In this document: one piece after another, positions 1 to 7,766 of the stretch
Numbering within the stretch: position 1 is the first letter of the stretch
Layout: each line of letters starts with the position of its first letter
Assembly: GCA_964487555.1 (NCBI GenBank)
Contig: CAZART010000059.1
Coordinates: 1 to 31,212 of the forward strand
DNA length: 31,212 nt
Direction of reading: 5' to 3'
Source: CAZART01 sp964487555
Lineage (GTDB): Bacteria; Bacteroidota; Rhodothermia; Rhodothermales; VXPQ01
The notes under the pieces: generated by a model
What the model saw: only the letters and a program-made list of their open reading frames with translations
Told to the model about the DNA's origin: nothing
Databases searched by the model: none
Position numbers and translations under genes: made by a program

Positions 1-509
1 GTGTTCATGAAGGTGTGGGCCGGATCGTGGTTGATCTGCTCGGTCTGCATGGAGCGGATGATGCAGATCTCGTCGGCGATCTGGCTCATGTAGGGGAAGA
101 GCTCGGAGATTTCCTGGCCGGATTTGCCGTGGCGGGCGAAGGCGTACTGCGGTCCCAGGCACCGGAGGGACTGGCCCTGGAGCTGCGCCAGCTGTTGGCC
201 CTGTGTGACGGAGGCGGGCATCGGGTTGCCGTGCTGGGCGGCGAGGACGGGTTTGTAGTCGAACGTTTCGAGATGGGAGGGGCCGCCGGCCATATAGAGG
301 TAGATGATCCGCTTGGCGCGTGGGGGGAGGTGGCGCGGATTGACGATGCCCGCCCAGGGGTCGGTGGCGCGGGGGGTCCGCGTCGCGGCGAATCCGGCGC
401 CGTTGAGCAGCGTCGCGAGGGCCATCGTGCCGATGCCCTGCGCCGAGCGCACGAGGAATTCGCGCCGCGTTTGCTGCCTCTTTATGTGCTGCAGGATGTC
501 CATCGTCAT
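1..509 (-). CDS. DUF1501 domain protein, N-terminal part (runs off the window)
   Basis: Reading leftwards from 509, the frame stays open to the window edge and gives about 169 residues. The N-terminus has a twin-arginine motif (TRREFLV) followed by a hydrophobic stretch, so Tat export is likely. The body then carries the start of the DUF1501 fold, with YLYMAGGPSHLETFDYKP near residues 70-87 and a later IIRSMQTEQINHDPAHTF segment. DUF1501 proteins belong to the alkaline-phosphatase/sulfatase-like superfamily and have no firmly assigned substrate. The gene lies about 97 bp downstream of the PSCyt/PSD1 gene on the same strand, the usual arrangement for this pair. Start codons at 509 (ATG) and 503 (ATG) are in frame; the first was chosen. 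The C-terminus and any catalytic residues are outside the window. Confidence 0.88.
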   Translation of the reverse strand, partial: MTMDILQHIKRQQTRREFLVRSAQGIGTMALATLLNGAGFAATRTPRATDPWAGIVNPRHLPPRAKRIIYLYMAGGPSHLETFDYKPVLAAQHGNPMPASVTQGQQLAQLQGQSLRCLGPQYAFARHGKSGQEISELFPYMSQIADEICIIRSMQTEQINHDPAHTFMN

Positions 510-606
510 TAATCTCGTTGTGCTGCGCGGGCGAGGGTCGCCGGATCGCGGGCGGCGTCGGTCGCGTGGCCGGATTCGATCCCGATCCGCGACGAGCGTA
601 AACCGG

Positions 607-3027
607 TCAGTACCTCGTCACAAACTCATGTGTGTTGAACAGCGCTCTCGCGACGGCCGTCCACGCCGCCAGCTCGGCCTTGTTTTCGGGTGGATCGATC
701 GGGGTGCGGGCGGTGAGCTTCACCGCCTCGTCCGGCTTCATCGTGTACCATTCGAACTCTTGCCGAAAGAGCCGGTCCATCTCCTGAAGTTCGTCCGCCG
801 TGGCCTTTCGCGAGAGCGCGTGCCAGAAGGCCCACTGCACTTTTTCGGCGGGCATTGCGCCGCCCTCGCGCACGATGCGGTGGCCAAACGCCTGAGCGGC
901 TTCGACGAACGATGGATCGTTCAGGAGCACAAGCGCCTGCAGCGGCGTATTGGATCGCGCGCGGCGGGCGGTGCACTCCTGCCGGTCGGGGGCATCGAAG
1001 GCGAGCATGGCCGGATGCAGGAAGGACCGCTTCCAGTAGGTATAGAGTCCGCGGCGGTACTGATCGGCGCCCGCGGAGGCGTTCCACGTCGCGGCGGGGC
1101 CGTCGGCGCCGAACGTCTGGATCTCAGACCAGTAGCCGTCGGGTTGATAGGGTTTGACGCTCTCGCCGCCGATCGACTTGTTGAGTAGGCCGCTGACGGC
1201 GAGGGCGTTGTCGCGGATCATCTCGGCGTCGAGCCGGAAGCGGGACTGGCGGGCAAGAAGCCGGTTTTCGGGATCTTTGTCGCGATGTGCGTCGGTGGCG
1301 CGGGAAGACCGGCGGTAGGTGGATGAGGTGACGATCAGCCGGACCATGTGCTTGACGTCCCATCCGCTCTCGATGAATTCAACGGCGAGCCAGTCGAGCA
1401 AGTCGGGATGACTGGGCCATTCGCCTTGCGATCCGAGGTCGTCCAGCACGCGCGAGAGACCGTTTCCGAAGAATCGTGCCCACAGGTGGTTTACGAAAAC
1501 GCGGGCCGTCAGGGGATTGTCGGGCGAAACGAGCCAGTCGGCGAGATCGAGTCGCGTGGCGCGGCGGCTCGTCGGCGTCGGTGCCGGAAGAAAGGACGGC
1601 ACCGCGGGCTCGACGATCGGTCCGCCGTTGTCCTGCCAGTTGCCGCGCCGGAGCAGCCTCATCGTGCGTGGCTCGACCTGGCGGGTCGCCAGTACGTGGG
1701 GGATCTCGGCGAGGAGTTCCTCGCGGCGAGCGAGCACCGTTTGCACCGGTGCATTGCGGCGGCGAGCCTCCTGGATCTGCCGATTCATGGCTTCGATCCG
1801 CCGTGCCTCTTCGCGGTTCGGCAGGGGCATCTCCGGATCCAGCCGATTACTATTCAACCAGACCCCCTTCTCCTTCACGTCGGCGAAAAACGCCGCCATC
1901 CGGTAGAAGTCGGCCTGCGTGAAGGGGTCGAACTTGTGGTCGTGGCATTCGGCGCATCCGACCGTAGAGCCCATCCAGGCGGTCGACACGGTGCGGACGC
2001 GGTCGCCGGCATACTTCGCGAGATACTCTTTCGGCTGGGCGCCGCCTTCCTTCGTCGCCTGGCCGAGGCGGTTAAATCCGGCCGCCACGAGTTGCTCGGC
2101 CGTGGCGTGCGGCAGAAGGTCGCCGGCGAGCTGTTCCCGCGTGAACTGATCGAACGGCTTGTTGGCGTTGAAGGCGCCGATAACGTAGCCGCGGTAGGCG
2201 GATACGTTGCGGTGGAGATCGGAGTGGTAGCCGTCGGTATCGGCGTATCGGACCAGATCCAGCCACATCATGGCCATGCGCTCGCCGTAGTGCGGAGAGG
2301 CGAGGAGCGTGTCGACGAGCCGTGCGTAGGCGGCGTCGCCGGCGTCGCCGCTCTCGTCGCCGGCGGATCCGGGATCCGCACCGGACCCGTCGCGTCGATC
2401 CGCGAGATAGGTAGCGACAAGACCGGAATCCGGCGGAAGGCCGACAAGATCGAACGACAGCCGCCGCACGAGCTCGGCCGCGCCCGCTTCCTGCGAGGGG
2501 TGAAGGCCATCCTTCTCGAGACGCGCGGCAATGAAGCGGTCGACGTCGTTCCGAGTGGGCGAGGTCGTCGAGGGAGGCTCACGGCGAACCGGCGCCACGT
2601 AAAACCAGTGAGGTTGCCACTCGGCACCCTGCTCGATCCAGCGCTTGAGGAGGTCCCGCTCGCGATCGGTCAGGGGCTCGCGCGTGTCAGGCGGCGGCAT
2701 CCGCACGTCCGGATCGGACGCGTGAATGCGGTAAACGAGCTCACTCGCGGAGGGGTCGCCCCGGACGATGGCCGGGCGTTCGTAGCCATCCCGGCGCGCC
2801 GTGGAGACGTCCTGGAGATCGAGCCGCAGATCGGCCTCCCGCGTGCCGGGGTCCGGTCCGTGGCACGTGAAGCATTTGTTTGAAAGAATCGGTCGGATGT
2901 GCCGGTTGAACTCGACCGTCTCCGGCAGGTCGCCGCCGGTTCCGCCGCACGCGAATACAGCCATCGCAAGCACGACGGCCGCGGCGGCCGGAACAGGGCC
3001 ATGGCGGAACGAAAGCAACGGCTTCAT
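607..3027 (-). CDS. PSCyt1-PSCyt2 (DUF1549)-PSD1 (DUF1553) cytochrome c lipoprotein
   Basis: This is a roughly 806-residue secreted protein. The ATG at 3027 gives a short basic N-region, a hydrophobic core and a lipobox ending VFAC, so it is probably a lipoprotein. An in-frame GTG at 3051 would add eight residues. Numbered from that GTG, a haem-binding CFTCH motif sits at about residues 60-64 inside PSCyt1 (HIRPILSNKCFTCHG). PSCyt2/DUF1549 spans about 165-390 and contains a second CxxCH (CAECHDHKFDPF, about 366). PSD1/DUF1553 spans about 497-770 (LADWLVSPDNPLTARVFVNH). An acidic, Gly/Ser-rich insert lies near 221-240. The family is annotated as planctomycete-type cytochromes, thought to act outside the cytoplasm on polysaccharide-related substrates; the reaction is unproven. 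The gene partners the downstream DUF1501 gene and is divergent from the phosphofructokinase operon. Confidence 0.93.
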   Translation of the reverse strand: MKPLLSFRHGPVPAAAAVVLAMAVFACGGTGGDLPETVEFNRHIRPILSNKCFTCHGPDPGTREADLRLDLQDVSTARRDGYERPAIVRGDPSASELVYRIHASDPDVRMPPPDTREPLTDRERDLLKRWIEQGAEWQPHWFYVAPVRREPPSTTSPTRNDVDRFIAARLEKDGLHPSQEAGAAELVRRLSFDLVGLPPDSGLVATYLADRRDGSGADPGSAGDESGDAGDAAYARLVDTLLASPHYGERMAMMWLDLVRYADTDGYHSDLHRNVSAYRGYVIGAFNANKPFDQFTREQLAGDLLPHATAEQLVAAGFNRLGQATKEGGAQPKEYLAKYAGDRVRTVSTAWMGSTVGCAECHDHKFDPFTQADFYRMAAFFADVKEKGVWLNSNRLDPEMPLPNREEARRIEAMNRQIQEARRRNAPVQTVLARREELLAEIPHVLATRQVEPRTMRLLRRGNWQDNGGPIVEPAVPSFLPAPTPTSRRATRLDLADWLVSPDNPLTARVFVNHLWARFFGNGLSRVLDDLGSQGEWPSHPDLLDWLAVEFIESGWDVKHMVRLIVTSSTYRRSSRATDAHRDKDPENRLLARQSRFRLDAEMIRDNALAVSGLLNKSIGGESVKPYQPDGYWSEIQTFGADGPAATWNASAGADQYRRGLYTYWKRSFLHPAMLAFDAPDRQECTARRARSNTPLQALVLLNDPSFVEAAQAFGHRIVREGGAMPAEKVQWAFWHALSRKATADELQEMDRLFRQEFEWYTMKPDEAVKLTARTPIDPPENKAELAAWTAVARALFNTHEFVTRY

Positions 3028-3193
3028 GAGGCGAGAGGGAGGTTTCACCACCGGGGAGCGCCCATGGACGCGTTTTCACGGATTCATCAAATTACGCAGC
3101 GACTCTCTGGCGAACAAGGGAAGAGACGGGCCACACCGCACACGTTCTCGCTTCTCTGTCCTCGATTCGCTTACCTTATGCCAGCCTGTACCG

Positions 3194-3205
3194 AGCAACG
3201 TTGCT
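3194..3205. promoter_or_regulatory. 12-bp perfect palindrome in a divergent promoter region
   Basis: AGCAACGTTGCT is a perfect palindrome with a central CG, 70 bp upstream of the phosphofructokinase start and in the 248-bp gap between the divergent cytochrome and PFK genes. Its shape suits a dimeric repressor, but no other copy was noticed in the window, so an operator role is only a guess. Confidence 0.25.
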
Positions 3206-3275
3206 ATCTCGCGGCATGCTTCCCCGCAGGCAAGCACCACCACGCACTTAAACGTTAAACAAAGACCCAGGAAAT

Positions 3276-4442
3276 ATGACCATCGGAGTACTCACCGGAG
3301 GAGGCGACGTACCCGGGCTTAATCCGTGCATTAAGGCGATTGCCTATCGCGCCATCGATCAGGGGCACGACGTAATCGGCATCAGGCGCGGATGGGGCGG
3401 CCTTCTGTGGTTTGACCGGGACGATCCGGAGTCACCCGAGAAATTTACCATGACGCTGAACAAGCGGACCGTTCGGACGATTGACCGCACCGGCGGTACG
3501 GTGCTGCATACGAGTCGCGTGAATCCGGGCCGCGTGGCACCGGCGGATGTGCCGGATTTTTTAAAGGATCCGGAGCATCTCCGTGCGGAGGAGAAGGATC
3601 CGCGTCCGCGTGATTTTACGCCGCACGTGCTGAAGAATCTCGAGTTCCTCGGCATCGATACGCTGATTCCGATCGGCGGCGACGACACGCTCAGCTTCGG
3701 CGAGCGGCTTCACCGTGAAAGCTTTCCCGTCGTCGCCATCCCCAAGACGATGGACAACGACGTGTACGGGACCGACTACTGCATCGGCTTCGGAACGGCC
3801 GTCACGCGCAGCGTAAAATTCATCCATCAGCTCCGCACGAGCGTGGGCTCCCATGAGCGGATCGCCGTGATAGAGCTCTTCGGGCGGAACTCGGGGGAAA
3901 CCAGCCTCATCAGCTCGTACCTCTCCGGCGTAGATCGGGCCATCATCTCCGAGGTGCCGTTCGACCCTGAGCGCCTGGCCGAGCTGCTCATGCGGGACAA
4001 GCGTGCCAATCCAAGCAACTACGCGATGGTGACCATCAGCGAGGGTGCCCACATGGTCGGCGGCAAAGTCGTCGAATTTGGCGAGGCGGATCCGTACGGT
4101 CATCGAAAGCTCGGGGGTATCGGAATGATCACGGGCGAGGCGCTGAAGGATCTGACCGGCCAGAACATCATCTATCAGCAGGTCGCCTACCTGATGCGTT
4201 CGGGCGCACCCGACGCGCTCGACCTCATGGTCGGGGTCAACTTCGCCAATATGGCGATGGACGTCATCCAGAAGGAAGAGAGCGGTCGGATGGTGGCCTT
4301 ACGAAGCGGAAAGTACACGCATATCGCGATGAGCGACGTCTCGTCGGGTGTGAAGCGCGTGGATATCGACGAGCTCTACGAAGTCGACGAGTACCGGCCG
4401 AAGGTGCACCACGTGATGGGCAAGCCGATGTTCTTGTACTAG
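3276..4442 (+). CDS. 6-phosphofructokinase, predicted PPi-dependent
   Basis: This 388-residue cytoplasmic enzyme phosphorylates fructose 6-phosphate at C1 in glycolysis. The N-terminal GVLTGGGDVPGLN loop, GGDDT at residues 134-138, PKTMDND at 156-162 and LFGRNSGE at 201-208 are the family's phosphoryl-donor and sugar-phosphate motifs. Asp160 is the expected catalytic base. Two residues are diagnostic: Asp137 stands where E. coli ATP-PFK has Gly104, and Lys157 where it has Gly124. In the characterised family this combination goes with pyrophosphate instead of ATP as donor, so a reversible PPi-dependent enzyme is predicted. AGGA lies just upstream of the ATG, a weak ribosome site. It is the first gene of a tightly packed run, with the transporter starting 10 bp after its stop. 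Confidence 0.95.
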   Translation: MTIGVLTGGGDVPGLNPCIKAIAYRAIDQGHDVIGIRRGWGGLLWFDRDDPESPEKFTMTLNKRTVRTIDRTGGTVLHTSRVNPGRVAPADVPDFLKDPEHLRAEEKDPRPRDFTPHVLKNLEFLGIDTLIPIGGDDTLSFGERLHRESFPVVAIPKTMDNDVYGTDYCIGFGTAVTRSVKFIHQLRTSVGSHERIAVIELFGRNSGETSLISSYLSGVDRAIISEVPFDPERLAELLMRDKRANPSNYAMVTISEGAHMVGGKVVEFGEADPYGHRKLGGIGMITGEALKDLTGQNIIYQQVAYLMRSGAPDALDLMVGVNFANMAMDVIQKEESGRMVALRSGKYTHIAMSDVSSGVKRVDIDELYEVDEYRPKVHHVMGKPMFLY

Positions 4443-4452
4443 GGTTTTACGC

Positions 4453-5949
4453 ATGGCGGCGCCAGATTCGACAGGGACTACGGTGCGAGACGATCCGAAT
4501 GCGCCGCCGGCCGATATTCGCTACCCGCCGCTGCCGCCGGAGTTGCGGAGGGGCTATTCACCGCACCTGCTGAAGTACTTCGGCGCCGGTGCCATCGTGG
4601 CCTCCGCAACCATCGGATCCGGCGAAACCATTTTTGCGTCCCGCGGAGGCGCCATTTTTGAGTATACGTTGCTCTGGGCCGTGGCGGCGGGAGCTATGCT
4701 GAAGGCGGTTCAAGTGTACACGGCTTCCCGTTACATCACGCTTACGGGCGAGCATCCCATGACCCACTGGCGCCTTTTTCCGGGGCCGAAGAACTGGGTA
4801 CCGATCGTCTTCGCCGTGCTAAGCCTGGTCTCGTTCCCGTTCTGGCATGCGGGTCTCCCGCTCGCGCTGGGCTCGATGATGAACTGGATGGCGGGACTAC
4901 AGGGCTCGCCCGGTGAGGAGCTCTTGTATGCGCGCTTGTGGGGAACGGGCAGCGCGCTCGTTATCGTCTCGATGATCTGGTTTCAAAGCTACGGCGTGAT
5001 CGAGCGGACACAGCTCGTGATCGTGGGCATCCTCATGGTGAGCGTGCTCGCCGCCGTGGCGGCGACGGCGCCCGAGTGGTCGGGCCTGCTGGCCGGGTTT
5101 ATACCGATCATTCCCACCGAATACGAGCCGTGGGTACGTGAGGCCTACCCGGCCGTAGCGGCTCGACCGCCGTGGCTGGAAATCGTCGTCTACCTCGGGG
5201 CAATCGGAGGCGGCACGTACGACTACATCGGATACATCTCTTGTTACCGCGAGAAGGCGTGGGGTGCGCTCGGGATCAAGAGGGACCGGTACGCCGTGGA
5301 GCTGGATCCGCAGCGTATTACGATTGCTCGAGACGCGGAAAACGTTCGTCGCGGGCGCCGCTGGCTGCTCCCGGCAAAGATCGACACGGGTGTGGGCTTC
5401 CTGTGCGTGCTGGTCTTCACGTGCTGCTTCCTGGTCCTTGGCGCCGTGATTCTTTATCCGCAGCGCCTGGTTCCCGACGGCGCGGACCTTCTGACCCACC
5501 AGGCGTCGTTTCTGACAAGCCTTCATCCCGCGCTTCTCTTCGTCTATCAGGTCGGCATCTTCTTCGCCTTTCTGGGAACGATCTACGGCGCGTATGAGCT
5601 GTACATCCGCACGGCCTTCGAGTGCCTGAGCCCGCTGTCTCGATGGGTCCGCGAGATGCCGTTCCCCCGCTTTCGCCGGCTCGTGCTGGTCTACTGCGTG
5701 GTGCCGGGCCTCTTCCTGCTGTGGACGATGGACGATCCGGTCGAGATCGTCACGCCCGCCGCGCTGCTCGGCGGCGTCTTCGCTTGCGGCATCTGGTGCT
5801 TTTTCATGATCTGGGCAGACCGTCGCTTTCTCATCCCGGAGCTGCGCATGAACCGGATCCTTCTAGGTCTGACCCTGATCGCGGGCACGTTCTTGACGGT
5901 CGCGGGGGCCAGGGCCATCTGGGATTATGCGATTTCGTTCCTGGGATGA
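4453..5949 (+). CDS. Nramp-superfamily transporter lacking the canonical metal-site motifs
   Basis: This is a 498-residue polytopic inner-membrane protein with roughly eleven hydrophobic segments and a Pro-rich cytoplasmic N-terminus (about residues 15-30). The overall pattern, beginning HLLKYFGAGAIVASATIGSGET at about 38-59, is that of the Nramp/LeuT-fold metal-ion transporter superfamily. Classical Mn/Fe transporters carry DPGN in TM1 and MPHN in TM6. Here TM1 reads SATIGSGET, and the probable TM6 reads AIGGGTYDYIGYISCYRE, so neither motif is present. The substrate may therefore differ from Mn2+ or Fe2+; divergent Nramp-related clades transport other ions, and some members are uncharacterised. 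It follows the phosphofructokinase by 10 bp and its stop codon overlaps the next ATG (ATGA at 5946). Nramp-fold membership is fairly secure; the substrate is unknown. Confidence 0.85.
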   Translation: MAAPDSTGTTVRDDPNAPPADIRYPPLPPELRRGYSPHLLKYFGAGAIVASATIGSGETIFASRGGAIFEYTLLWAVAAGAMLKAVQVYTASRYITLTGEHPMTHWRLFPGPKNWVPIVFAVLSLVSFPFWHAGLPLALGSMMNWMAGLQGSPGEELLYARLWGTGSALVIVSMIWFQSYGVIERTQLVIVGILMVSVLAAVAATAPEWSGLLAGFIPIIPTEYEPWVREAYPAVAARPPWLEIVVYLGAIGGGTYDYIGYISCYREKAWGALGIKRDRYAVELDPQRITIARDAENVRRGRRWLLPAKIDTGVGFLCVLVFTCCFLVLGAVILYPQRLVPDGADLLTHQASFLTSLHPALLFVYQVGIFFAFLGTIYGAYELYIRTAFECLSPLSRWVREMPFPRFRRLVLVYCVVPGLFLLWTMDDPVEIVTPAALLGGVFACGIWCFFMIWADRRFLIPELRMNRILLGLTLIAGTFLTVAGARAIWDYAISFLG

Positions 5950-6035
5950 ACGCTCTCGCCGAATCGCTGCGGTCACTCCAGGACGATTTTCACCGTAACG
6001 TTCGGTATTTTGACGGCTCGGAGCCCCGTGCATGA
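5946..6035 (+). CDS. Possible 29-residue coupled ORF
   Basis: The ATG overlaps the transporter stop (ATGA, 5946-5949) and the ORF ends at another ATGA (6032-6035). It encodes 29 residues beginning MNALAESLRSL and ending GSEPRA. No domain is recognisable. A four-codon ORF (ATG AGG CGA TTA TGA, 6032-6046) follows and again ends on an ATGA that starts the cold-shock-like gene. It could be a genuine micropeptide, or a spacer that keeps ribosomes translating between the transporter and the next gene. The evidence is purely the overlap pattern. Confidence 0.35.
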   Translation: MNALAESLRSLQDDFHRNVRYFDGSEPRA

Positions 6036-6042
6036 GGCGATT

Positions 6043-6258
6043 ATGACTCGAGGTAAGGTGATATCCTACGACGCGGACGAAGACGCCGGATTCATCGATC
6101 CGGACGACGGTGACGAACGGATCCCGTTCGACAAGAATTCGCTCGAAGGCTTCCGTCGCGGCGCCGTGCCGCAGGCCGGCGAGCGCGTCTCGTTCGTTGT
6201 GGAGGGTGGCCTTGCGGGCATTTGGGCCAGGCACGTCAGACCATTGGAGAAGGAATGA
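6043..6258 (+). CDS. Small cold-shock-domain-like protein
   Basis: This 71-residue protein is predicted to fold as a single OB-type cold-shock domain. Its opening GKVISYDADEDAGFIDPDDG parallels the cold-shock pattern GxVKWFNxxKGFGFI. ERIPFDKNSL stands at the RNP2-like VFVHFSAI position, and GERVSFVVEGG matches the later strand. The usual aromatic nucleic-acid-binding residues are largely replaced (GFGFI is AGFID, VFVHF is RIPFD), and the protein is unusually acidic. Nucleic-acid binding is therefore plausible but uncertain. The ATG at 6043 was preferred to the in-frame TTG at 6010 because it sits in an ATGA overlap with the preceding micro-ORF. The stop overlaps the ATG of the next gene, so the two are probably translationally coupled. 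Confidence 0.75.
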   Translation: MTRGKVISYDADEDAGFIDPDDGDERIPFDKNSLEGFRRGAVPQAGERVSFVVEGGLAGIWARHVRPLEKE

Positions 6259-6950
6259 AGCCGGTCGTACAGATTTCTCTTGATTTAACCACCGTCGCCG
6301 AGGCGCTTGAGACGGCCGAGATGGCGGTTCGAGCGGGTGTCGATTGGCTGGAGGTCGGCACACCCCTCATTATCGCCGAAGGGATGCGACCCGTAGAGGC
6401 GCTGCGTGAGCGGTATCCGGACATTCCGATCATCGTGGACCTGAAGACGATGGACGGAGGCTGGCTGGAGGTCGAGTTGATGGCTCGCGCCGGCGCGAGC
6501 CACGTCGTGGTGATGGGGCAGGCTCACCGCGAAACCATCGAGCTCGTCGTACGGGCCGGTGGCGACTTCGGGGTCGAGGTAATGGGCGACAACCTCGGCA
6601 TGCCGGATCCCGTCGAGGGCGCTCGCCTCCTCGGGGAGGCCGGATGCGACATCGTCGTACATCATATCGGCTATGATTATCGCACGGTGCGGAAACAGAG
6701 AGGAGAGGCGGTCGAAAGTCCGCTCGACCGGCTTCGGGACGTCGTCGCGGCGGTGCCGGTCCCGGTGCAGGCCGTCGGCGGCCTCACCATCGAACAAGCG
6801 GTGATGGCGCCCTCGTATGGAGCTCCGATTGTCGTGATAGGTGCACCCCTGGCGATCGACGAGCACGCGTTTCAGACCGCTTCCGGAGACGTTGAATCCA
6901 TGCTTCGCGAGGTTTGCCGGCGCGTTCATGCCTACGAGGGCCTATATTAG
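6255..6950 (+). CDS. 3-hexulose-6-phosphate synthase-like (OMP decarboxylase superfamily)
   Basis: This 231-residue cytoplasmic TIM barrel opens VVQISLDLTTVAEA, continues with WLEVGTPLII, and has the superfamily signature DxKxxD as VDLKTMDGG (Asp62, Lys64, Asp67). The KTMD form resembles hexulose-6-phosphate synthases, which join formaldehyde to ribulose 5-phosphate, more than keto-gulonate-phosphate decarboxylases, which usually have KIAD. The C-terminal AVGGLTIEQA and PIVVIGAPL strands are the phosphate-binding part. The start at 6255 follows GGAGAAGGA and overlaps the stop of the cold-shock-like gene (ATGA), so it was chosen over the in-frame TTG at 6222. No 6-phospho-3-hexuloisomerase is in the window. 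A decarboxylase or aldolase role in pentose or hexulose metabolism remains possible. Confidence 0.85.
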   Translation: MKPVVQISLDLTTVAEALETAEMAVRAGVDWLEVGTPLIIAEGMRPVEALRERYPDIPIIVDLKTMDGGWLEVELMARAGASHVVVMGQAHRETIELVVRAGGDFGVEVMGDNLGMPDPVEGARLLGEAGCDIVVHHIGYDYRTVRKQRGEAVESPLDRLRDVVAAVPVPVQAVGGLTIEQAVMAPSYGAPIVVIGAPLAIDEHAFQTASGDVESMLREVCRRVHAYEGLY

Positions 6951-7058
6951 GGCTCGTCGGAGCGGATCGGATCGGCTCGGATCGGCGCCGAGGAGCCGTC
7001 TGCGAAGTGAGTCGACATCGTACATCGCTTTTATGAAACGACCATTCTAGATTTTGCC

Positions 7059-7766
7059 ATGAACAAGTCGACCTATGCCACAGGGGCTGCCGTACTGGCG
7101 CTGCTCCTCACGCTTTCGGCCTGCGAGGCCCGCGATTCCAATGAAGAAGGAGAAGGGTGGGAGCTGCTCTTCGCCGGAGAAAGCCTGGACCGGTGGAAGG
7201 GCTTTCGGACGGACAGCATCCCGGGAAAATGGATGATTGACGACAACGCCATCCACTACGATCCGGATGTTGAGGGATCCGGAGGCGACATCGTCACCCG
7301 CGACAAATACGGAAGCTTCGAGCTTGCATTCGACTGGAAGGTCTCAGAATGCGGGAACAGCGGAGTCATTTACCTCGCTTCGGAGGACGAAGGCTATGAG
7401 GAGCTGTGGAATACGGGCCCTGAGTACCAGATTCTCGACAACTCCTGCCATCCGGATGCCGAAGTCGGCGCCCACCGCCAGGCGGCCGCGAACTACGACG
7501 TTCATGCTCCGTCGGCGGACGTCACGAATCCGGCCGGCGAGTGGAATCAGGCGCGGATCGTCGTCGACAGCACCCGCGTGGAGCATTGGCTCAACGGCAC
7601 GAAGGTACTCGAATATGAGCTGGGTGGAGAGGAGTGGCAGCAAAAAATCTCCGAAAGCAAATGGACGGACTATCCCGACTACGGCACGATGCGTGAAGGC
7701 CACATTGCGCTGCAGGATCACGGCGATCCCGTCTGGTTTCGGAAGATCAGGATCCGCGAGCTCTAG
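7059..7766 (+). CDS. DUF1080 (3-keto-disaccharide hydrolase domain) lipoprotein
   Basis: This 235-residue protein begins with a lipoprotein signal (MNKSTYATGA, hydrophobic core, lipobox LSAC with Cys22). The rest is a single DUF1080 jelly-roll, a fold related to concanavalin/LamG-like lectins. Recognisable elements are GWELLFAGESLDRWKGF, GGDIVTRDKYGSFELAFDWK, GNSGVIYLASE, TGPEYQILDN, GEWNQARIVV, HWLNGTKVLEYE and GHIALQDHGDPVWFRKIRI. Members of the family act on 3-keto-glycosides or are found in their catabolic clusters, so a periplasmic role in keto-sugar breakdown is likely but inferred. It lies 108 bp after the HPS-like gene and upstream of an SDR oxidoreductase and a sugar isomerase, consistent with a sugar-catabolic grouping. 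Confidence 0.92.
   Translation: MNKSTYATGAAVLALLLTLSACEARDSNEEGEGWELLFAGESLDRWKGFRTDSIPGKWMIDDNAIHYDPDVEGSGGDIVTRDKYGSFELAFDWKVSECGNSGVIYLASEDEGYEELWNTGPEYQILDNSCHPDAEVGAHRQAAANYDVHAPSADVTNPAGEWNQARIVVDSTRVEHWLNGTKVLEYELGGEEWQQKISESKWTDYPDYGTMREGHIALQDHGDPVWFRKIRIREL

Noticed and set aside
1348..2883. 511-codon plus-strand ORF opposite the PSCyt/PSD1 gene
   Set aside because: It is antisense to a gene with clear haem motifs and family domains; its translation has no domain and an Arg/Gly/Ala-biased composition, typical of a high-GC shadow.
6962..6986. Tandem CGGATCGGATCGGCTCGGATCGG-like microrepeat as a regulatory array
   Set aside because: It is short and imperfect, and sits just after the HPS-like stop where a weak hairpin (GGCTC...GAGCC) is a simpler reading.
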